Assembly: GCA_051010055.1 (NCBI GenBank)
Contig: JBPCVY010000045.1
Location: forward strand, 1 to 10,834
Direction: 5' to 3'
DNA length: 10,834 bases
Source of the DNA: CAJQND01 sp051010055
Lineage (GTDB): Bacteria; Pseudomonadota; Alphaproteobacteria; Rhizobiales; CAJQND01
The stretch's first letter is position 1. The number at the start of each line of letters is the position of its first letter. Below, piece after piece: positions 5,502-10,834 of the stretch. The translations under genes were made by a program, and so were the position numbers. The notes under the pieces were generated by a model that made no database searches, was not told the origin of the DNA, and saw only the letters and a program-made list of their open reading frames with translations.

Positions 5502-6347
5502 TCATGAAGCTTTGAGCATCTGGCCGGCAGCTTCCAGCTTCTCATATCTGAATGCACCCCAGAGGGCCGCCCCTACAGCTCCGGCATAAATGGCGTCCGG
5601 ATGACTGGTAACGGTTGCCTCGACCCCTTTCATCTTTGCAAGTTCTTCTTCAAGCGCAGCAATGAGGCCTCCGTCCAGCGCCAGCCCACCGGTAACGCTC
5701 ACTACATTGTCGGTCACGCCAATTGACTTCAAAAGGCGCGCCAGCCTGCTGGCCATGGAAAGATGAATGCCCTTCAAAATGTTGGGCGCAGAAATGCCCC
5801 GCGACACCATATTGATGACATCCGTTTCCGCCAGAACCGCACAAATGCTTGAAACAACTTCAGGATCATCGGCTTGCATCGAGAGCTTGCCGATCTCATC
5901 CTGGGCAATGCCTAGATAGCGGGCGATATTTTCAAGGAACTGGCCGGAGCCTGATGCGCATTGGCTGGTCATCTTGTAGCTTAGAACTTTACCGCGCTCG
6001 TCGGTCAGGATTGCCCGCCCGTGCAACGCCCCGCAGTCGAGAACAGCGGTGGATTTTTCATTCAGAAAGGTTGCACCACGCGCATGTGAGGTCATGGAGT
6101 AAAAGTGCCCGGTGCGGAACGGGATGGATTCCCCTTCACCTGTCGTTGCCACATAATCCAGCTCTTCGCGGTCAAGTCCGGCATCTTCCAGCAGGTGGCC
6201 AAATGCTTCTTCAGCCAATTGCATCGGATCGCGCTGGCGGATGCGCAGCGATGATCTGGCAAGCCATTTTTCTTCGCCATCGCTGACCCGGAACAAAGCC
6301 GCTTTCACAGCGCCGGTTCCAACATCAATTCCTGCAGAAAGGGTCAT
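5502..6347 (-). CDS. bcrD: Benzoyl-CoA reductase subunit BcrD (ATPase module)
   Basis: A 281-residue subunit of the ASKHA ATPase family (BadF/BadG/BcrA/BcrD). With BcrA it forms the electron-activating module of class I benzoyl-CoA reductase, which couples ATP hydrolysis to transfer of low-potential electrons. The phosphate-1 motif is AGIDVGTGAVKAALF (5-19), the second phosphate motif is DCGALHGRAI (104-113), and the adenosine motif is VTGGLALDGG (218-227). The two cysteines expected to ligate the [4Fe-4S] cluster shared with BcrA are C130 (QCASGSGQF) and C169 (SICAVLAE). Length matches known BcrD (about 280). Its ATG overlaps the bcrA stop in ATGA. It corresponds to badG. It is told from BcrA by being shorter, without the mid-protein insertion. 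Confidence 0.93.
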   Translation of the reverse strand: MTLSAGIDVGTGAVKAALFRVSDGEEKWLARSSLRIRQRDPMQLAEEAFGHLLEDAGLDREELDYVATTGEGESIPFRTGHFYSMTSHARGATFLNEKSTAVLDCGALHGRAILTDERGKVLSYKMTSQCASGSGQFLENIARYLGIAQDEIGKLSMQADDPEVVSSICAVLAETDVINMVSRGISAPNILKGIHLSMASRLARLLKSIGVTDNVVSVTGGLALDGGLIAALEEELAKMKGVEATVTSHPDAIYAGAVGAALWGAFRYEKLEAAGQMLKAS

Positions 6348-7669
6348 TCTTCCACTCCTTCCATCCGGCCTTCTGCTGCGCGGCGGGCAAACTCCGCACC
6401 ACCCAGGGCGCCGGTGTAAATTGAATCCGGATCAATATTGATGGTCACCTCGCCATAATTCTCCTGGATCAGCTTCTTGAGTTCACGCACGGCCGCCTCG
6501 TTTTTGGCAACGCCACCGGTGAAGGTGAACTCGTTTTCAATGCCGCCAGAACGGGAGATGATCGACATGGCCCGCAAGATGATGGCGCGATGTAGGCCAG
6601 CAAGAATATCTTCGCGCTTTTCGCCAAGGGCCAGGCGGTCGCGCAATTCAGCGCCGGCGAACACGGTGCAGGTGGAATTGATACGGGCAGGCTTGCCTGA
6701 TTTCATGGCAAGAGGGCCAAGTTCGTGTAGGCCCATATTCATTTCATCCGCAATGTAGCCGAGATAGCGCCCGCACCCGGCAGCACACCTGTCGTTCATC
6801 TGGAAATTTTCAACAATACCGCTCGGATCAACCTGGATGCCCTTCGTATCCTGGCCGCCAATATCAAGAACCGTGCGGGTTTTCGGATACATCATGTGCG
6901 CGCCAAGCCCGTGGCAGAGAATTTCCGAGCGGATGTGTTCTTTGGAAAATGGCAGGGTGACGCGGCCATAGCCGGTACCGACCAAGAAAGTTTCTTCCAA
7001 CTCGATATCGAGCGCATTATTCACCCGTGACTGCAGTTCCCCGTCAAGCCCATCACCCTCGCTTGCCACCCTTTCGATGGCCTTTTTGAATTTCTCGCCC
7101 AAGGCTTCAGATGGCGGCCGATTTTCAACCGAAATGATCGACTTGTCATAGACGTTGAGGAGCAGTTCATAGGGAATATCTGCTTCACGGGCCACTTCCT
7201 CAGCCAGGGACAAATAGCGAGAGCCGGCAATGTCACGGAAGAAATCAGACTTGCGGGTTGCCCCGGGTGCAAACATTGCAGGCGCTTCTGCCCGCAACTG
7301 GGTGAAAACCTCCCCAAGCGCTTCCTTGACGCCGGTTTCAACCTTTGCGAACCGTTCACCTATCACTTGCTCCAGACAGGTATGTTCAAGGTCGTTGAGC
7401 TGTTCAAGAAACTGCTCAAGCCGGAAGGCCCGCTCAAGAGCTTTGAGGAAATCTTCGATTTGCTCGCCGGCGCCGTTTTTCCCGCCGAACGCCTGCCGGA
7501 ACAATGAAAAGCGTGCATCAATTGCTGCTTCCTGGCTCGCCACGCGGCAGGCTGTGTCATAGTTGGAGCGGGAATTCGTAATACCGCGCCCGAGCACCTG
7601 CTCGTTTTCATCCAAAAGCACAGCCTTAGTGGTGGTCGAGCCGAGATCGATGCCAACGAAGGTTTTCAT
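6344..7669 (-). CDS. bcrA: Benzoyl-CoA reductase subunit BcrA (ATPase module)
   Basis: A 441-residue ASKHA-family subunit that pairs with BcrD in the ATP-hydrolysing module of benzoyl-CoA reductase. The phosphate-1 loop is GIDLGSTTTKAV (6-17), phosphate-2 is LDIGGQDTKGI (268-278), and the adenosine motif is TGGVAKN (384-390). Cluster-ligand cysteines are C295 in DRCAAGCGRY and C334 in NSTCTVFA. Between the first and second phosphate motifs lies an insertion of roughly 150 residues absent from BcrD, which is normal for BcrA/BadF. Length agrees with known BcrA (about 435). It overlaps bcrB upstream and bcrD downstream, each by ATGA. No key residue is missing. Confidence 0.94.
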   Translation of the reverse strand: MKTFVGIDLGSTTTKAVLLDENEQVLGRGITNSRSNYDTACRVASQEAAIDARFSLFRQAFGGKNGAGEQIEDFLKALERAFRLEQFLEQLNDLEHTCLEQVIGERFAKVETGVKEALGEVFTQLRAEAPAMFAPGATRKSDFFRDIAGSRYLSLAEEVAREADIPYELLLNVYDKSIISVENRPPSEALGEKFKKAIERVASEGDGLDGELQSRVNNALDIELEETFLVGTGYGRVTLPFSKEHIRSEILCHGLGAHMMYPKTRTVLDIGGQDTKGIQVDPSGIVENFQMNDRCAAGCGRYLGYIADEMNMGLHELGPLAMKSGKPARINSTCTVFAGAELRDRLALGEKREDILAGLHRAIILRAMSIISRSGGIENEFTFTGGVAKNEAAVRELKKLIQENYGEVTINIDPDSIYTGALGGAEFARRAAEGRMEGVEE

Positions 7670-8979
7670 GCCGCCACCTCTTTCTTTGCGCCAGCGCGTT
7701 TTTGCTCAACCATCTGGAAGTAGCTTTCCAGCCGGTTCTTGACGTTGGCGGCAGAGAAGTAGCGCGGATCAACCAGATCGGTTTCAATGAAGGCGGCTGG
7801 CTTGCCAGTGCGCTTTTCAACCTCGCGCATAATCAGCAACTGGCCGGCGGAAAAGCTGTTGCAGCTCTTGATAGAGTTGATCAAAAGGCCGTCAGCCTCA
7901 TACTCGTTGATATAGTTGGTCAGCATCTCAACGCGCATGGGAAGCGAGCGGTTCGTGTAAACCCCGAGGCAATATTCAGCCAAGGTTTCAAGCGGCCTGT
8001 CCGGATCGTGCCGGAAGCCGAAATCATAGGTACCACCAACCTTGGTGTAGCTTGAAGCCACCACCACAGCGCCTTCCTCATAAAACATTTTCCAGAACTG
8101 GCGGAAGTTGGTGTAGTTGGGCGGGCCTTCAACAACGAGACGGTATTTTTCCTCGCCCATTGGCCCGTCCGGCGTTACCGGCCCAAGGCCAGCCGCAATG
8201 CGCTCATCAACCTCTTCGCGCAGGAACCCGTAATAATCGATGGCGTCATCGGTGCCCCGGAAGGTTCCAAAAATCGGCCCGATATAATAGATGCCGCCAA
8301 AATAGGCATCGATTGGCGATGGCTTGCGCTTGCCGCTTTGCAGAATATAGACGAGATCATCTTCTGCCTTCGCCGACTTTTTCAGGTACTCGCGCAGCCG
8401 GTCGATATCGAACTTTACGCCGCTCACCTTTTCCAGTTTGGGGATAACATCTTCCTTAAGCTGCTTCACCATGTACTGGATCATGTTCGGTGTGACCTTA
8501 CCGTCAGCCATGTAAGGGGTCTGCAGGAAAATGGTTTCGCACTTGTACTGCTCGCGCAAGAGCTCAAACCACTTCATGAACGTAAAGCACCCGGTGTAGG
8601 ACAAAAGTAGCACATCCGGATCAGGCAGCCGTTTGCCATTGGGTCCGATGTTGCCCTTGGCCATCATGCCGATGTCGGACTTCACGTAAGTGCAGACATC
8701 TTCTGAATGGCCTGCCTTTTCCGCCTCCATCACATAGGCGCCGCTTTGCCGCCGCAAGCCGCTCTGGATGGCGTTCACTTCAGGCAGATTATTGACCAGA
8801 TCAAAACACATGATCAGTTCGTTGAGGTTGCCAGGAACAAAAGTCGAAGCAACTTTGCTGCCTGTCTCCTCCGCAGTGGCCAGCCGGTCGTAGTGGCTTG
8901 CCATCATCTCTTTTTGCTTCACCATGGAAGCGTCTTTAAGAACTTCCTTGGGTTGCGCTCTGCTGGTGGTGACTTTCAT
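7666..8979 (-). CDS. bcrB: Benzoyl-CoA reductase subunit BcrB (substrate-binding module)
   Basis: A 437-residue subunit of the HgdB/BcrB-BcrC family. With BcrC it binds benzoyl-CoA and holds the [4Fe-4S] clusters that deliver electrons to the ring. Conserved cysteines are C96 (EDVCTYVKSDIG), C131 (YTGCFTFMKWFE) and C373 (IKSCNSFSAGQ), the three-per-subunit pattern of this family. EGPPNYTNFRQFW (284-296) is characteristic of BcrB/BadE. I place the start at the ATG at 8979, which overlaps the bcrC stop as ATGA and has GGAG 7 bases upstream; a TTG four codons earlier is less likely. The 3' end overlaps bcrA by ATGA. It corresponds to badE. Confidence 0.94.
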   Translation of the reverse strand: MKVTTSRAQPKEVLKDASMVKQKEMMASHYDRLATAEETGSKVASTFVPGNLNELIMCFDLVNNLPEVNAIQSGLRRQSGAYVMEAEKAGHSEDVCTYVKSDIGMMAKGNIGPNGKRLPDPDVLLLSYTGCFTFMKWFELLREQYKCETIFLQTPYMADGKVTPNMIQYMVKQLKEDVIPKLEKVSGVKFDIDRLREYLKKSAKAEDDLVYILQSGKRKPSPIDAYFGGIYYIGPIFGTFRGTDDAIDYYGFLREEVDERIAAGLGPVTPDGPMGEEKYRLVVEGPPNYTNFRQFWKMFYEEGAVVVASSYTKVGGTYDFGFRHDPDRPLETLAEYCLGVYTNRSLPMRVEMLTNYINEYEADGLLINSIKSCNSFSAGQLLIMREVEKRTGKPAAFIETDLVDPRYFSAANVKNRLESYFQMVEQKRAGAKKEVAA

Positions 8980-10151
8980 GCTGCGCTCCAAAGTTTGATT
9001 GAATCGGCAAATGTTCCGGCCTGCTCGCGGATGGGCTGCATCTGGCCGGAGTTTTCGGCATATTTGAATGCGATGTAGGGAATGCCCACCTCTTTCAGCA
9101 CGTTCTGCAACATAGGCCTGTCCAGCAGGGCGGGATCGCAGAAACTTGGCGAGGCAAAAATCACCCCTTCGGCCCCCGTGCGCCGAACCGCGCGTACCAG
9201 GTACTGGCCCTTTTCTTCCAGATTGGGTTCATACTTGGCGGCGGTGCATTCGGAATGATGCAAAAAGGCTTGCGAGAGATTGTGTATGGGATTGCCATGC
9301 AACGGCACGTCGTCAATCAGCCAGCGGGTGACCAGCATCAAATCATCGTCGACAACGTAGCATCCTGATAGCTCCAGCGATTTGATGAGGTTGAGCGGCG
9401 GCTGTTCGCAGAACATGCCGGTAACGATCACACGGCAATTGTCATGCACGGGCCGGGTTTCGGTTTCCGCTGCGGCCAGGTATTCCTCAATCAGCGCAGA
9501 GTGCTCCTCGACCGGTAGAACCAGGCCAGCGCGCAACACCAGATAAGCTTCTGCCGCCGGCACCTGCCATGGCTTTTCTGCACGCATGCCATAGAGCCTG
9601 CGCACAAGGCGCCGGTTTTTATTGTAAACGCTGATGGAATTGCGCAGATCATCCTCGGAAACCTTGCGTCCGGCCAGCTCCTCCAGGTCATGCAGGAATT
9701 CTGTCATTTCCTGGGCATAGAATGTGCCGCCAACTTCATCTTCATAGGTTTGGGGAACATCGAAATATTTCGAATAGACACCCGGAAACATCATCTTCCA
9801 CATCCCTGAGAGATTGCGGATCACATCGCAGATCGAAGGGAACAGCATGCCGTCGACAAAATCGAGCCTTCCGGACACACCAAGCTCGATAGTGGAACGT
9901 GGGATGCGGCAGATATAACTCTGGTAGTAGGCATCGCCATGAATCACCTCGAGCTGATCGCCACCACCAAGTATGCCAAGCGGCAGCATCCCCGCGGCAT
10001 GGATGATCTCGCGCGGAATATAGACTGGCATGTAGCCGATGACCTTGCGGTCAGGACTTGCATCTTTCCATTCCCGCGCTGCGGTGAAATTCAGGTCCTC
10101 ATAGAGTTCCACGCACCGATCAATGATTTTTTCTGTGCTTGAATTGGTCAT
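8976..10151 (-). CDS. bcrC: Benzoyl-CoA reductase subunit BcrC (substrate-binding module)
   Basis: A 391-residue HgdB-family subunit, partner of BcrB in the catalytic half of benzoyl-CoA reductase, which reduces benzoyl-CoA by two electrons to cyclohexa-1,5-diene-1-carbonyl-CoA. Cysteines expected to bind the [4Fe-4S] cluster are C81 (YICRIPRSTIELG), C108 (PSICDVIRNLSG) and C338 (SPSFCDPALLDRP). The N-terminal GYMPVYIPREIIHAAGMLP (39-57) is a family hallmark. The ATG at 10151 is preferred over a GTG four codons upstream because it forms an ATGA overlap with the dch stop, as at every other junction of this operon. Length matches known BcrC (about 385). It corresponds to badD. Confidence 0.94.
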   Translation of the reverse strand: MTNSSTEKIIDRCVELYEDLNFTAAREWKDASPDRKVIGYMPVYIPREIIHAAGMLPLGILGGGDQLEVIHGDAYYQSYICRIPRSTIELGVSGRLDFVDGMLFPSICDVIRNLSGMWKMMFPGVYSKYFDVPQTYEDEVGGTFYAQEMTEFLHDLEELAGRKVSEDDLRNSISVYNKNRRLVRRLYGMRAEKPWQVPAAEAYLVLRAGLVLPVEEHSALIEEYLAAAETETRPVHDNCRVIVTGMFCEQPPLNLIKSLELSGCYVVDDDLMLVTRWLIDDVPLHGNPIHNLSQAFLHHSECTAAKYEPNLEEKGQYLVRAVRRTGAEGVIFASPSFCDPALLDRPMLQNVLKEVGIPYIAFKYAENSGQMQPIREQAGTFADSIKLWSAA

Positions 10152-10834
10152 CGGTTCTGCCACCTCGCCGAACGTTTTTCGATAAAGGCCTCCAGGCCCT
10201 CCACCGCATCGTGGGTTGCCATAAGCTCTTGCAAATAAAGGGTTTCAACACGCTCAAGCTTGGCCACGACCCGCTCCACATACCCGGCCCGGGCAGCTTT
10301 CACCGCAAGGCGCAGTGAACTTGCACTTTTTGGCGCAAGGTAGGTGTCGAAATAATCCAGTGCTGCAGCTTCCGGGTCGATTGCGGTCTCATCCACCAGG
10401 CCGGTTTCTCTGGCCTCCGTGCCCGACAGGCTCCGGCCGGAATAAAGCATGTCTTCTGCACGGGACTGGCCGATCCGTTCCGGCAACAGACACGAGGCAG
10501 CCGGGGCGAAAACCCCAAGCTGCATTTCCGGTTGTCCGAGATTGGCATCAGGCGCTGCGAACAATAATTGCCCTGCCAGCGCCACTTCCAGCCCGCCGCC
10601 GAGGCATTGGCCATTAATGGCCACTAGTATGGGAACCGGGCTTTCAAGCATACGCCGCACCAGGCCATGCAACGCTTTCAGCATGTCGGCGCACTGGTCC
10701 GGCATATGCTCTGCAACGGATGCGCCAAAACTGAAATGCGGCCCCGACGCATCAAGCAGAACCGCGGCAAGGCCCGAATTCTCCAGGTGTTCGGCAAGCG
10801 CGTTATCAAGGCCGGCAATCATCTCAGCATCAAC
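10148..10834 (-). CDS. dch: Cyclohexa-1,5-diene-1-carbonyl-CoA hydratase, 5' end outside the window
   Basis: A crotonase-family protein; about 228 residues are visible and the frame stays open to the window edge, so roughly 30 N-terminal residues are missing compared with Thauera Dch (about 258). It adds water to the dienoyl-CoA made by benzoyl-CoA reductase, giving 6-hydroxycyclohex-1-ene-1-carbonyl-CoA. Counting from the internal methionine at 10822, the oxyanion-hole segment is FSFGASVAEHM (30-40), GQCLGGGLEVAL (71-82) and GQPEMQLGVFAPAA (96-109). The two crotonase glutamates are both kept (E79 and E99). FSFGAS.AEH, APKSA.SLR and EKRSARWQ at the end fit Dch better than generic enoyl-CoA hydratases. 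It overlaps bcrC by ATGA. The position directly before bcrC is that found in Thauera-type clusters. Rhodopseudomonas BadK acts on the monoene instead and is the main alternative. Confidence 0.87.
   Translation of the reverse strand, partial: VDAEMIAGLDNALAEHLENSGLAAVLLDASGPHFSFGASVAEHMPDQCADMLKALHGLVRRMLESPVPILVAINGQCLGGGLEVALAGQLLFAAPDANLGQPEMQLGVFAPAASCLLPERIGQSRAEDMLYSGRSLSGTEARETGLVDETAIDPEAAALDYFDTYLAPKSASSLRLAVKAARAGYVERVVAKLERVETLYLQELMATHDAVEGLEAFIEKRSARWQNR

Noticed and set aside
5486..5557. A longer ferredoxin start giving 106 residues.
   Set aside because: It overlaps the end of bcrD and ignores the AAGGGAG just before the ATG pair at 5485-5480; ferredoxins of this type begin close to the first cysteine motif.

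Overview
The window carries most of a gene set for anaerobic benzoate breakdown through ATP-dependent benzoyl-CoA reduction. The minus-strand block on the right (positions 5237-10834) reads, in transcription order, a dienoyl-CoA hydratase (dch, 5' end cut by the window edge), the four benzoyl-CoA reductase subunits bcrC, bcrB, bcrA and bcrD, and a 2[4Fe-4S] ferredoxin. Subunit lengths, cysteine pattern and gene order fit the Thauera/Magnetospirillum-type (Bcr) class I reductase, which matches badDEFG plus badB of Rhodopseudomonas. All four junctions from dch to bcrD are 4-base ATGA overlaps, so the enzyme subunits are probably translated as one coupled unit.

The left half (1-5204) is mostly plus strand and holds entry and control functions. 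It starts with a GNAT acetyltransferase overlapping an Rrf2-family regulator by ATGA (303-1255), which resembles the BadL/BadM pair known from Rhodopseudomonas palustris. A minus-strand RidA-family gene (1284-1682) is divergent from a benzoate-CoA ligase (1833-3368), and a large AT-rich palindrome sits between them. Next come an AT-rich promoter region and a likely three-gene operon of a hemerythrin-like diiron protein and two more GNAT proteins (3630-5204), which converges on the ferredoxin gene. The three GNAT proteins share an N-terminal pattern and look like paralogues.

How the parts may work together: the ligase makes benzoyl-CoA; reduced ferredoxin feeds electrons to BcrABCD, which uses ATP to dearomatise benzoyl-CoA to cyclohexa-1,5-diene-1-carbonyl-CoA; Dch hydrates that product. 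Genes for the next steps (alcohol dehydrogenase, ring hydrolase) and for ferredoxin reduction are not in the window and may lie beyond the right edge. The Rrf2 protein, the GNATs and the hemerythrin are plausible regulatory or oxygen-protective accessories; this is inference.

The organism is probably a proteobacterium, most likely an alphaproteobacterium, with moderate G+C by eye and either a denitrifying or a phototrophic facultative anaerobic life style. That rests on the Bcr-type enzymes and the BadL/BadM-like pair; the species cannot be named. No RNA gene, insertion sequence, CRISPR array or replication origin was seen.
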